Positions 40,201 through 47,804 of a stretch of 64,000 nucleotides of DNA are shown here, in pieces. Location of the stretch: contig OX459095.1 of NCBI GenBank assembly GCA_949775045.1, positions 37,198,809-37,262,808 on the forward strand, written 5' to 3'. The stretch is from Metridium senile. Lineage: Eukaryota; Cnidaria; Anthozoa; Actiniaria; Metridiidae. Position 1 is the stretch's first letter; every line of letters starts with the position of its first letter. Below the pieces are notes generated by a model. It was not told the origin of the DNA and searched no databases. It was given only the letters and a program-made list of their open reading frames with translations. The translations under genes and the position numbers were made by a program.

Positions 40201-43200
40201 TCATCATTGTTTTTGTCATTATTGTCATCATCATCATCATTGTTTTTGTAATCATCAATGTCATCATCATCATTGTTTTGTCATTATTGTCATCATCATC
40301 ATTGTTTTGTCATTATTGTCATCATCATCATCATTGTTTTTGTAATCATCAATGTCATCATCATCATTGTTTTGTCATTATTGTCATCATCATCATTGTT
40401 TTTGTAATCATCAATGTCATCATCATCATTGTTTTTGTCATTATTGTCATCATCATCATCATTGTTTTTGTAATCATCAATGTCATCATCATCATTGTTT
40501 CTGTCATTATTGTCATCATCATCATCATTGTTTTTGTAATCATCAATGTCATCATCATCATTGTTTTGTCATTATTGTCATCATCATCATTGTTTCTGTC
40601 ATTATTGTCATCATCATCATTGTTTTGTCATTATTGTCATCATCATCATTGTTTTTGTAATCATCAATGTCATCATCATCATTGTTTTTGTCATTATTGT
40701 CATCATCATCATCATTGTTTTTGTAATCATCAATGTCATCATCATCATTGTTTCTGTCATTATTGTCATCATCATCATCATTGTTTTTGTAATCATCAAT
40801 GTCATCATCATCATTGTTTTTGTCATTATTGTCATCATCATCATCATTGTTTTTGTAATCATCAATGTCATCATCATCATTGTTTCTGTCATTATTGTCA
40901 TCATCATCATCATTGTTTTTGTAATCATCAATGTCATCATCATCATTGTTTTGTCATTATTGTCATCATCATCATTGTTTCTGTCATTATTGTCATCATC
41001 ATCATCATTGTTTTTGTAATCATCAATGTCATCATCATCATTGTTTTGTCATTATTGTCATCATCATCATTGTTTCTGTCATTATTGTCATCATCATCAT
41101 CATTGTTTTTGTAATCATCAATGTCATCATCATCATTGTTTTTGTCATTATTGTCATCATCATCATCATTGTTTTTGTAATCATCAATGTCATCATCATC
41201 ATTGTTTTGTCATTATTGTCATCATCATCATTGTTTCTGTCATTATTGTCATCATCATCATTGTTTTTGTAATCATCAATGTCATCATCATCATTGTTTT
41301 GTCATTATTGTCATCATCATCATTGTTTTGTCATTATTGTCATCATCATCATCATTGTTTTTGTAATCATCAATGTCATCATCATCATTGTTTTGTCATT
41401 ATTGTCATCATCATTGTTTTGTCATTATTGTCATCATCATCATTGTTTTGTCATCAATGTCATCATCATCATTGTTTTGTCATTATTGTCATCATCATTG
41501 TTTTGTCATTATTGTCATCATCATCATTGTTTTGTCATTATTGTCATCATCATCATCATTGTTTTTGTAATCATCAATGTCATCATCATCATTGTTTTGT
41601 CATTATTGTCATCATCATTGTTTTGTCATCAATGTCATCATCATCATTGTTTTGTCATTATTGTCATCATCATCATTGTTTCTGTCATTATTGTCATAAA
41701 CATCATCATTGTTTTTGTAATCATCATTGTCATCATCATCATTTTTTTTGTCATTATTGTCATCATCATCATCAACAACGTCATTATCATCAGGTGGGTT
41801 CACACTAGACCCCAAGTAGGTCTAAAGTACATCTGTAACAAAGTAGGTTCTTTAAGTACTTGTTTACGTAAGCGAGTAAGGCGTTCACACTGACGAACAA
41901 CTATATTACTTAGCCTTTTAAAATCTGTCATTCATAGGCCATTCGAGAATCGAGTCGAAGCCGGTAGAAGCCCGGAATTAACTCTATGAAACAAAACCGC
42001 TTTCAGTAATACTAGAGGATCCATATTTCCCGCTAAGAAAGTGCAACGTGTATTTCTCTTTGTAATAGGAGAACAGGCAGTTGAAAAGTTTGATGGAAAT
42101 TTGCTGTTTTTATTACGGTTTAGGAACATCTACAGTATAGACTGGATCCTGCTTGAAATTTTTCCTTCAGCTTCTTTAAAGAGGTGACACGATAACAGTA
42201 AAACCAAAGCATACTTTAGTACTTTACATCGCTAGTGTGAACCCAACATATTATCGTTATCATCATCATGATTGTTTTTCTTATTGTCATCATCAACAAC
42301 AAAATCATCGTTATCATCATCATCATCATCATCATCATAATGATACAATGTCCACTCGTATGAGTGGGAAACTGGCCGTAATATTTACCGCACAGTTACG
42401 GTACTGTTACTGTAGAATTTTCGAATGGTTTTATAGAAATTACGGTACGGTTGCGGCTACGGTACGGTACGGTCAGTTTCCCACTCGTACGAAAACCGCT
42501 CTATCGATTTCTTGTGGTATCATTAAACATACATGTACTCACTACACTTTGAAACGTTTGAAAAAAGCTTTATAGACATAATAGATTCCTAGGTTATTTT
42601 GTTGTTGTCACTACCTTGGAGGTATCAATGACTGAGACTTTGTCATTTGCGTATCATTACTAATGTATTAATATGTTGTCACTAAAATATTGGCTGTTAT
42701 ATTCCAAATAAAAATGGCTTTTATTGATTTGCAGGTGCAAGGATGGGCTCGCAAGGCATCGTCATGTGGTTGCCATCTTGTTCCTGTTCCCGTAAGTCCA
42801 TTTCCTGACCGTATTGGTGGCAACATGGACCCCCTGCGGCTTCCTGTTTTTACACCAGTAGACATCAATGTCATTCAAGAATTTATACTTAAAGGTACGA
42901 TATTTTAGCTCGGGATACCACACAAAATGCAGAAAATGAAAAAAGCGCGGAAAACGATATTATTTTCCTTTCTTGTCACCCTAAAAAAAACCCCAGATAT
43001 GTAAAAATTCAAGTTACACTCCGAAAGATACCAAATCGCTACCATCGGGTTTCTCTAACTTGGTCCTTGTACTCAGCGCGGTTGATATTAAGTATTAATG
43101 AATTTCTGTCCGTTATTTCTTGTTCCAAACTGTCATATTAACCAATGCCAAAGCAAGTTAGAAATAACCTCTTGTCCCAAGGTTATATGACTTGAGTGAC

Positions 43201-45181
43201 ACGAAAAGCGACTTTTTTCCTGCTTCATGTCGTGGTGTCTTGTCGCCTGTAGCGGCCTTAAAGCGCATTAAACATCATCTCTCATTCAAACCATCATCTC
43301 TTATTCAAACCATCAATCTCACTTTTAACACACATCTTTTAAATTTCAGATTGTGATCCCTGTACACACAGACTTCGAACATTTTTGTTTCTCGAGGCAA
43401 TTCTTCACAAGTAAGTTAGCATAATAACAAAAACCTGTGACATCTTAGGGCTACATTCAGAAGTTATATCTATATTTATTGTTGTTTTCCCCAATCCCCC
43501 TCTCCATTTTATCCATTTACGTATATTTATGATTTTATTGTTCTCTGTTCAGTATTCACTTTAGTTGATTCCTCTCTAATAGATTCTCCCTCTCAAAATT
43601 CTGTTTTGATTTGTTTATCTCAATAGTAGTTTAGCTTCAGTCAATCAAACTAGTTGCGACATTTTTTGAATGCTTTCCGTCAGTAACGACCTTCAATATG
43701 GCAGAATTTGAAAGATTTCGAGACGATTCTATAGAGGAGACTAGACGCAGTCAGTGCGTTTACTCAGGCTACGTCATAGAGTAGTAATTGATAGGTGGTT
43801 TACCTGTGGTATTACGTCATGTGTAATCGACACAACGATAGACCCATAGATACGGAAAAGGTAAACCTAGACTCAATAATGGCCGAGACTACATCCCTAG
43901 AGGAGACAGCCCTAGAAAAGACTCAAATCGTCAAATTGTTTGAAAACCTAGCAACTACAATCTTGGCAAAAACTAGTGAGACACTTTTACAGTTTTCTCT
44001 ATTATGACCTTTAACTATACTATACTTAAACTTTTTCGTTTTAATCCTCCCTCTCCCTCCATGCAATGTTGGTTTTCAGTTAACATGATTCCTTGATGTC
44101 TGTCTGTTTATGTTTTTAAAGAAATTTAAGCCTCAAAAGCACGCGCATTAAAGACAAATGTCCCTGTTTTCAAGCAGTTGACTAGGTTGTAGCTCACGAT
44201 GATGCTGATCACCTGTGTCAAATTAACTGTAAATTCCCAACCTCGTTCCCAGGGCCTCCTCCCTTCGCTTTTGGGTGGGGCGGGAAGGTTGTGTAAATTC
44301 CATCACAAAAGCGATGGTCGTTTGTTTTAGACATTCCACTCACTTCTCCTCAATATGTAGGAATTTCCATCTGAAGAGTCTCCAAAATCATCGCCAAACT
44401 TTTCAAATTCCGCCATATCGATATTTCGGAAAGCATTTTGGAAATGTTTGAAGTTTGATTGACAGAATGGAAAATATTTGGCTCACGGTCATGACAAATG
44501 ACCAAGAGCCAAATATTTTCCCGTACGGCCCGCCCTAACTCAGCCAATAAGTTTTTTTATCACATGACCCACTCTTTTTTATTTCAAGGTCATTTTTTGT
44601 GATGTTTTGAGTAGCGGTTTCGTACGTGTTTGTACGGACCAGGTGAAAAAAGCCGTACGGACCCCATCACGTGACTTTTTCCGAAGGTTTTCTTAAGAGC
44701 GCGAGCCGGGCAAAATACGGGTCATGATAAAACGAGTTCTGTTCTGAGATCTCGCCTGTTTATTAAAACTGACGGGAGTACGTATTAATTCAATCAACGT
44801 TTGATTGTTTCTTTCAGGTTTCAGTTTCTCAAAGATTCTCCATCTAGCTCCTCGCATTCAAATTCCTCTCCAATGACGACACCAGTGCAGCGTCGATCAA
44901 ACGACTACATTCACGCTTCTGGTTCTGTAATTGTACAAATTGTAGATCATGATAAAACTGCAGAACGCACTAGCCAACATGCAGGATTTTATTGGACAAG
45001 AAATTTTACGTTGACCAAAAAATGGCGGTCTTCTGCTACTGGTGATGCTGAATTCGCCATCAAACTTATAAGAGAATTTGAGGAGTTCTGTTCAAATACA
45101 GATGATAGTCTCAAGATATTTTGTGAAAATATCATTAACGACATTAATAGAATACATTTACAGATTAAACTTGAATTTTAA
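8361..45181 (+). CDS. DEPDC5: DEPDC5 (GATOR1 subunit), 25 coding exons, 1508 aa
   Basis: Exons: 8361-8621, 10186-10401, 11574-11784, 12498-12749, 13366-13500, 14986-15240, 15933-16225, 16612-16681, 17392-17572, 18598-18721, 20539-20748, 21020-21210, 23491-23566, 24093-24301, 26080-26218, 26741-26914, 28895-29109, 29777-29854, 30393-30525, 31510-31624, 31742-31972, 32626-32798, 42735-42894, 43350-43410, 44818-45181. All introns are GT-AG, phases agree, and the total is 4527 nt. The protein is colinear with animal DEPDC5/Iml1 (human 1603 aa) from the first residues (DELIVN, GDVLEI) to [10 protein letters not shown] near the C terminus. With NPRL2 and NPRL3 it forms GATOR1, the RagA/B GAP complex that inhibits mTORC1 at the lysosome; DEPDC5 contacts the Rag GTPase and the catalytic arginine is in NPRL2. 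Exon borders are inferred from splice consensus and homology, without transcripts. Confidence 0.95.
8766..8955. repeat. Fragment of the AAGATC-rich element family
   Basis: The sequence around TCATGCAAGTTCTTGCAGAT and CTTGTAAGATCATG is shared with 10734-11461. It lies in DEPDC5 intron 1 and is a partial copy. Confidence 0.6.
9484..9974 (+). repeat. 15-bp homopyrimidine minisatellite, about 32 copies
   Basis: Tandem CTCTCCCTTTTTCTT units with a few 12-bp variants (around 9610-9720). The plus strand is almost purely C/T for nearly 490 bp. The array lies in DEPDC5 intron 1, so the pre-mRNA carries it as a very long pyrimidine tract. The purine/pyrimidine asymmetry and internal mirror symmetry favour triplex (H-DNA) structure. 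Long open frames on both strands are artefacts of the 15-bp period. Confidence 0.95.
10472..10652. mobile_element. MITE in DEPDC5 intron 2
   Basis: TIRs: CTGTACTATTTGACAAAAGG on the left and CCTTTTGTCAAATAGTGCAG on the right. It shares its left 35 bp with the older copy at 2899. Confidence 0.8.
10734..11461. mobile_element. Inverted-repeat element hosting a LINE tail
   Basis: The ends CCCAGGTTGAACATCTT and AAGATGTTCAACCTGGG are exact inverses. AGATCTTG-type subrepeats are shared with 8766-8955. The interior is interrupted by a non-LTR retrotransposon 3' end (10768-10997). Confidence 0.7.
10768..10997 (+). pseudogene. 5'-truncated CR1/L2-like LINE 3' end
   Basis: 10768-10887 encodes 39 residues and a stop, beginning [16 protein letters not shown] and continuing [15 protein letters not shown]. 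This is the typical C terminus after the reverse transcriptase of CR1/L2-clade elements. It is followed by a 3' UTR and a TAA/TTA microsatellite tail (10970-10997). Only the final part is present. It lies in sense orientation in DEPDC5 intron 2. Confidence 0.8.
11835..12305 (+). pseudogene. Penelope-like retroelement fragment with inverted flanks
   Basis: The frame 11947-12138 encodes a C-terminal fragment including [17 protein letters not shown] and [17 protein letters not shown], ending TQSDSI and a stop. This Cys/His-containing tail resembles the GIY-YIG region of Penelope-like elements; this is from memory of the family, not a search. Flanks at about 11873-11955 and 12245-12300 are inverted copies carrying GACGCCCGA and TTCAAAACAAC. 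The flank on the reading strand resembles a decayed hammerhead-ribozyme hairpin, as known from Penelope pseudo-LTRs. It lies in DEPDC5 intron 3. Confidence 0.6.
13129..13269. mobile_element. 141-bp MITE, TA-flanked
   Basis: TIRs begin GAGTACAAACATTAAAAGTG and are matched inversely by the end CACTTTTAGTATTTGTGCTC. TA lies on both sides. It is in DEPDC5 intron 4. Confidence 0.8.
14231..14497. mobile_element. 267-bp MITE, TA-flanked
   Basis: TIRs CAGTCAATGTCATTAATGTT and AACATTAATGACACTGACTG-type inverse. TA target duplication. DEPDC5 intron 5. Confidence 0.8.
14685..14935. mobile_element. hAT-like MITE
   Basis: The ends CAGTGGTGGATCCAGG and CTGAATCCACCACTG form inverted repeats of the CAGnGGTGG type common in hAT elements, with inner G-rich and C-rich stretches. 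The flanking duplication is only partial (ATTAA). DEPDC5 intron 5, 50 bp before exon 6. Confidence 0.65.
15641..15855. repeat. Foldback palindrome of 215 bp
   Basis: Two arms of about 100 bp are nearly perfect inverses, sharing CCCATTTAAAT subrepeats and TGATCTGTGTGTTTAGCACA. The loop is about 15-25 bp. The same short reading frame therefore appears on both strands. It is in DEPDC5 intron 6, 77 bp upstream of exon 7, so the pre-mRNA could form a long hairpin next to the 3' splice site. Confidence 0.88.
16612..20748 (+). CDS. DEPDC5: DEPDC5 exons 8-11: variable linker
   Basis: Residues about 542-736. This part is poorly conserved except for [10 protein letters not shown] (exon 9) and [12 protein letters not shown] (exon 10), which match the conserved block before the SHEN domain. 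Exon 8 is only 70 bp. Exon 11 (ending DWTAEVE) is charged and linker-like. Confidence 0.85.
16827..16967. repeat. 28-bp tandem repeat, 5 copies
   Basis: Copies of a 28-bp unit containing GTTTAGTCAATAAAAGGACT with progressive variation to the right. DEPDC5 intron 8. The rest of this intron shows nothing further. Confidence 0.9.
17594..17827. mobile_element. MITE in DEPDC5 intron 9
   Basis: TIR TAGGGAACTTCAGATT, then ACGAGATTGAGTACGAGTAC, matched inversely at the right end. It begins 22 bp after the 5' splice site of exon 9. Confidence 0.8.
18774..19667. mobile_element. 894-bp Mutator-like non-autonomous element, 10-bp TSD
   Basis: The ends CATTCTCATACCCAGACCCT and AGGGTCTGGGTACGAGAATG are inverses, with similarity continuing to CTCTGGGAAACC about 60 bp in. 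The flanks are identical: ACAGTTGGTA at 18764-18773 and 19668-19677. A 9-10 bp duplication with extended TIRs fits the Mutator superfamily. No transposase. DEPDC5 intron 10. Confidence 0.8.
19752..20478. mobile_element. Inverted-repeat element carrying a LINE fragment
   Basis: AACACAGCAGTCAAACGACT at the left is the inverse of the right end AGTCGTTTGACCGCTGTGTT, one mismatch aside. The interior contains an antisense LINE remnant (19799-20236) and a third copy of ACGACTATGCATGCAT near 20225. DEPDC5 intron 10, 60 bp before exon 11. Confidence 0.65.
19799..20236 (-). pseudogene. Non-LTR retrotransposon reverse-transcriptase C-terminal fragment
   Basis: A 145-residue open frame with features of the region after the RT domain: [13 protein letters not shown], then [14 protein letters not shown], and a [16 protein letters not shown] segment. 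These are typical of RTE/CR1-type elements found across invertebrates. There is no upstream RT core or endonuclease, so it is a dead fragment. Antisense to DEPDC5. Confidence 0.75.
21020..26914 (+). CDS. DEPDC5: DEPDC5 exons 12-16: SHEN domain
   Basis: Residues about 737-999. Markers are [48 protein letters not shown] and [14 protein letters not shown]. In the human complex SHEN contacts the nucleotide-binding pocket side of RagA. Exon 13 (76 bp) is the smallest here. Confidence 0.9.
21418..22433. mobile_element. TA-flanked MITE containing a nested element
   Basis: TIR CAGTCAATTCAAAAAACATT, with the inverse at 22414-22433 and TA on both sides. Inner inverted repeats contain ATAGGCTTCAAGTCTACGCA (about 22231 and 22384). 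A second element with its own TIRs (21437-22210: TAGCCTG, then CTGCAGACAAACCCCACTC) sits in the left end. DEPDC5 intron 12. Confidence 0.75.
23103..23355. repeat. Dispersed repeat, copy 1
   Basis: Shares AGCCAAATATTTTC, CCTAACTCAG, AATAAGTTTTTTATCA and AAAAAGCCGTACGGACCCCA in the same order with 44480-44735. DEPDC5 intron 12; the second copy lies in intron 24. Confidence 0.8.
23741..23888. mobile_element. 148-bp MITE
   Basis: The ends ATATCCAACACTCGAAAGAG and CTCTTTCTCGTGTTTGATAT are inverses, with a second inner inverse (CAGGTTTTCAAACACC). DEPDC5 intron 13. Confidence 0.75.
24931..25530. mobile_element. 600-bp pogo/Tigger-type MITE, TA TSD
   Basis: CAGTCGAAGCTTCATTAAGC at the left and CTAATGGAGCTTCGACTG at the right, flanked by TA. 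Internal GTGTCCG/CGGACAC subrepeats recur at both ends. CAGTCGAA-type ends with TA target duplication are common in pogo/Tigger-derived MITEs. DEPDC5 intron 14. Confidence 0.8.
27338..27454. repeat. 117-bp palindrome, about 50-bp arms
   Basis: Arms TAGATAATCACTTCGG through CAGGCAGCTGA with an exact inverse apart from one or two bases, around a 14-bp centre. Palindromic MITE-like sequence directly abutting the next element. DEPDC5 intron 16. Confidence 0.85.
27456..28129. mobile_element. Inverted-repeat element with internal SINE and tandem repeats
   Basis: The left TIR contains ACCCTGCCCCATTATT, and its inverse lies at the right end near 28090. About 120 bp of the left end is duplicated in tandem (27465-27580, 27590-27700). 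The interior holds a tRNA-derived sequence (27748-27850) and a 31-bp tandem repeat, three copies (27931-28035). DEPDC5 intron 16. Confidence 0.7.
27748..27850 (+). mobile_element. tRNA-derived SINE or tRNA pseudogene, copy 1
   Basis: Pol III-type internal promoter: an A-box-like CAGTAGTATAATGG with AAGGCGC downstream, and a B box GGTTCGAATCC. The arms only partly fold as a tRNA: the acceptor has a mismatch and the anticodon arm is poor. After the B box, AGTACTCAAAGACTTTTTTC is shared with the copy at 50537-50620, beyond where a tRNA would end. This argues for a SINE family. Confidence 0.65.
28895..31624 (+). CDS. DEPDC5: DEPDC5 exons 17-20: linker and DEP domain
   Basis: Exon 17 is a lysine- and serine-rich disordered linker that I place by its open phase-matched frame and splice sites. 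Exons 18-20 form the DEP domain (about residues 1085-1180): [39 protein letters not shown]. Exon 17 has the weakest homology support of all the exons. Confidence 0.85.
30817..31090. mobile_element. MITE with CCGGGGGGACTCCC ends, nested
   Basis: Left end CCGGGGGGACTCCCTT and right end AAGGGAGTCCCCCCCGG. CCCTAAAAGGT subrepeats occur throughout in both orientations. The flanks (about 30727-30816 and 31091-31150) resemble the two sides of the 5509/32089 MITE family, suggesting insertion into an older copy. DEPDC5 intron 19. Confidence 0.75.
31172..31375. mobile_element. 204-bp MITE
   Basis: TIR TTACTGTGCGATTCGCCGTA with inverse TACGGCGAATGGCACAGTAA; similarity extends about 38 bp (GTCACTTACAAAAAC). 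DEPDC5 intron 19, 135 bp before exon 20. Confidence 0.8.
31742..45181 (+). CDS. DEPDC5: DEPDC5 exons 21-25: C-terminal domain
   Basis: Residues about 1180-1508. Markers are [58 protein letters not shown] and [14 protein letters not shown], ending at TAA 45179-45181. Exons 22 and 23 are separated by a 9.9-kb intron filled by the satellite array; both splice sites are intact and phase 0. Confidence 0.92.
32089..32311. mobile_element. MITE copy 2 of the 5509-5734 family
   Basis: TIR AGAGCGCAAATACTTAATCT and a close internal match to copy 1, including TTTTAGACAAGTAAA and TGAAGTATTGTCT. DEPDC5 intron 21. Confidence 0.8.
32807..41796 (+). repeat. 9-kb intronic minisatellite with 2.9-kb higher-order repeat
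   Basis: An uninterrupted array of about 29-33-bp units of two alternating kinds, TCATTATTG(TCA)n TTGTTTTTG and TAATCATCAATG(TCA)n TTGTTTTTG, with 2-5 TCA/ATC triplets and 4-8 T. A rare variant (TCATAAACATCATCATTG, soon followed by an 8-T run) occurs at 35701, 38599 and 41694, spaced 2898 and 3095 bp. Blocks at 34246, 37144 and 40107 repeat at 2898 and 2963 bp. There are thus about three tandem higher-order copies. It starts 8-9 bp after the 5' splice site of exon 22. Open frames of up to 335 codons reading His/Ile/Ser-rich repeats are artefacts of low stop density. Confidence 0.97.
41795..42245. mobile_element. MITE inserted at the end of the satellite array
   Basis: TIR TGGGTTCACACTAG and inverse CTAGTGTGAACCCA, with inner GTAAAGTAC-type similarity. 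Decayed TCATCA sequence resumes on its right (42246-42345), so it landed inside or at the edge of the array. DEPDC5 intron 22. Confidence 0.8.
42356..42492. mobile_element. 137-bp MITE with ACGGTACGGT interior
   Basis: TIR TCGTATGAGTGGGAAACTG and inverse CAGTTTCCCACTCGTACGA. The interior is rich in TACGG repeats. DEPDC5 intron 22. Confidence 0.8.
44480..44735. repeat. Dispersed repeat, copy 2
   Basis: Same family as 23103-23355. It carries GAGCCAAATATTTTC in both orientations near its left end (about 44469 and 44506), so it may be an inverted-repeat element. DEPDC5 intron 24, 83 bp before exon 25. Confidence 0.75.
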
Positions 45182-45444
45182 AATACTTTAAATTTTGATT
45201 AGAAATGTTGTTAAAGACATTCACACTGATACCATATATTACAATTTTGTACTAAACAAGTTATCAATAAAAAGTATAACATCTATAAACAAGCATTATC
45301 TCTTACTTGGCTATAAACTAGTCATTGATTATTACTCGCGACATCTGCACCTTTTTTTCTTTGATGGTTTCAGAACTGTTGGTTATTTGTGCGTTCATTT
45401 GTTAGCTTGTTTAGTTTTGCTCACCGACTGATAACAGTTTTGTA

Positions 45445-45724
45445 CACCCTTTCCGAGAAACTTTGTCACCCGAGAAGTGAAAAGCCTGCAAGCTAGTAGC
45501 GCAGGGGACTATGGGTAACCTGATGTGTACTTTACTAGAACGCAGGGATTCATGGCCACATTGCTACACTTGTCAATATGATATTGAGAAATGACCATTT
45601 TGACTTATTAGACAACAAGAAAGGCTTGCCAAATACACATTTAGTTTTCTGTACTGATCCATAATCCTTTGCGCCACTAGCTTGTGTGCTTTTCGACGGG
45701 TGACAAACTTTCTTGGAAAGGGTG
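45445..45724. mobile_element. 280-bp MITE, TA-flanked, 3' of DEPDC5
   Basis: TIR CACCCTTTCCGAGAAACTTT, then GTCACCCG, with the inverse at the right end and TA on both sides. Confidence 0.8.
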
Positions 45725-46268
45725 TATACAAGTAGCAACGTTCAAAACCAACTAAACTCGTACAAAAAGTGAACTCATCCAGAAATATTCCACGCACTTA
45801 CGAAAAACTACATTTCGCGGCTGAAGCATTCAACTGCCTTCTTTGAACCACTAAATTGGTAGCATTGAACTAGGTGGAATTGCTTGCTATTTTGGTTTTC
45901 GAGCATATTATTTGTTTGTTTAATTGCTTTTTCTTTCTTTCTGAATTGGCTTTGTGGTAGTTTTGGTTTTGCTGTTTTTGTTGTTGTGTTTTTCTCATTA
46001 TCAATCAAAACCAGCAAGAACTGTTGATAACTTGTCAGTCGGTCTATATAGTCTATTACCATCTACAAAACATTAGCAAAATAAGAAAGTATTTATCATA
46101 TGAAAATAGGAATACGTTTGTTCAAGCGCGTAGACTACTGTAATCACATGTAGCCAAAGCTCACTGTTAGTATTGGTTTACTATGTAAGGCAGTGAGAAG
46201 GTATACTAATTTATTCTGAGCGAAATCGGCTGAAATTAACATTTATAAAGTTGCTAGCACCATAAAGC

Positions 46269-46689
46269 TACGGTAATACGACCAACAAATTCGTCCAACT
46301 TGTCTCGCAACAGAACAAGTTGGAAAGCGATGTTGCTCGTTTTTCCACCCGCGTACCAACTTGTCTCGCGTCAAAATGGCTTGTTGCAAGTTGAAAAAGT
46401 TTGTTGCAGAAAGTAGAAGATCGTTCTACTTTTTGCAACAAAACTTGTAGATGTTGCTCGTATTACCACACCAACCCAACTTGTCTCGTAGCAAAATGAC
46501 GTCAAGCACGCCGCCATGTTTGTTTACTTGCTGTATTAACCAATCAGAATTCAACTCAACTTGCAAGAAGCCATTTTGACGCGAGACAAGTTGGTGCGTG
46601 GGTGGAAAAACGCGCAACATTACTTTCCAACTTGTTTCGCAGCAATGTTGCGAGACAAGTTGGACGATTTTGCTGCTCGTATTACCGTA
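46269..46689. mobile_element. Inverted-repeat element, CCAACTTGTCTCGC family
   Basis: TACGGTAATACGA ends are inverses. CCAACTTGTCTCGC-type motifs recur at least five times in both orientations within about 420 bp. Confidence 0.75.
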
Positions 46690-47639
46690 CCTTAATGTAA
46701 GGCAGGAAGAAAGTAACAAAAACGGCTGAACAAAATCGGCTGAAATTAACTCAGAGGATTATAAAGATCAGAAGACACTGTAAGAGTTTTGTTGAATTTC
46801 TTTAAATTTGAAGGCAAACTAGCGTGAAGTCGGGCTAGTCATAAAATCAAAACAGGAGGCTAAACAATTCTACGTTGGGCTTCCTGTGTTCGTTCCCAAA
46901 GCATCATGGGGCCTATACGCGACATGACAGACAGATAGATAGATAGATATCTAGATTATAGATACATAGACTGACTAAAAGGTAAACCTAGAGTCGGGCC
47001 CTCTAGCCCGACTAATACACATATAATTATTCATGGAGAGTCCGACGTTTGAACATTAACAAAGTATACGCATTTTGACAATCTTTTGATCGCCACGCAA
47101 TTGTAGTTTTTTTAAAGAAATAATTGGACACGAACCCCACATTATATTGTGTGTGATTCAATGCTTCAAAGAAGACTGTCCAGCATGTTATAGTCAAACA
47201 AGCTCACGTGTTGACCCCCAGAGTCGATGAATGATTTGAATGTTTGATTGTCGATTCATTATTCAGTTGAATTTTGCATCGTCGAAAACGAAGAGTGCAA
47301 AATTCAAATCAATTCAAATTCAAAACCAGGTCAATAGCAATCCTTTTAGTTTTAACTTCTATGTAATGATGCATTCAGCACTAACATAATAAATGAACAT
47401 AGTTATTAGACGATCGCTAACTGTTCCATTGAAAGCGCGGGAAGAGCATATGTGATCGCAGATCGCATTTTAGGCTAGGTAGAGGCTAGGTTAGAGGCTG
47501 TGTTTTTCCAAACAAGGAAATGGTATATAAAAAAACAATAAATTAATGATAGTTTATTTGTCTTTGATTTGTTTTATTAATGGAAAAGTTAACATATACA
47601 TTTTTTCTGACTTTTTTTTATTTTTGAATTTTTGTTTTG

Positions 47640-47765
47640 CATTTTTGTTTCGGTCGTTTCGGTGGCTCCGAATTTTCATTTCGATCGTTTCGGTGGTTCC
47701 GATTCTTGTTCCGGTGGTTCCGGTGGTTCCGGTGGTTTCGTTCCGGTGGTTACGTTCCGGTGTTC
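47640..47765. repeat. GGTTCCGGT-type short tandem repeat
   Basis: Irregular 9-bp GGTTCCGGT and longer GTTTCGGTGGTTCCGA units, with higher GC than the surroundings. No gene. Confidence 0.75.
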
Positions 47766-47804
47766 CTGGTTTTACCAAAGTAGAACCAGGCAAAACCAGG
47801 CAGT

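Noticed and set aside
32807..41796. CRISPR-like array
   Set aside because: The host is eukaryotic, there are no unique spacers, and the units are low-complexity variants of each other.
32821..41893. Dozens of long open frames (up to 335 codons) rich in His, Ile/Val or Ser/Leu, and Met/Thr on the other strand
   Set aside because: They are translations of one minisatellite in three frames and both strands, inside an intron bounded by intact phase-matched splice sites. No start, domain or codon bias supports a protein.
43795..44007. 70-codon frame in DEPDC5 intron 24
   Set aside because: It interrupts a clean phase-2 junction between exons 24 and 25 and has no family match.
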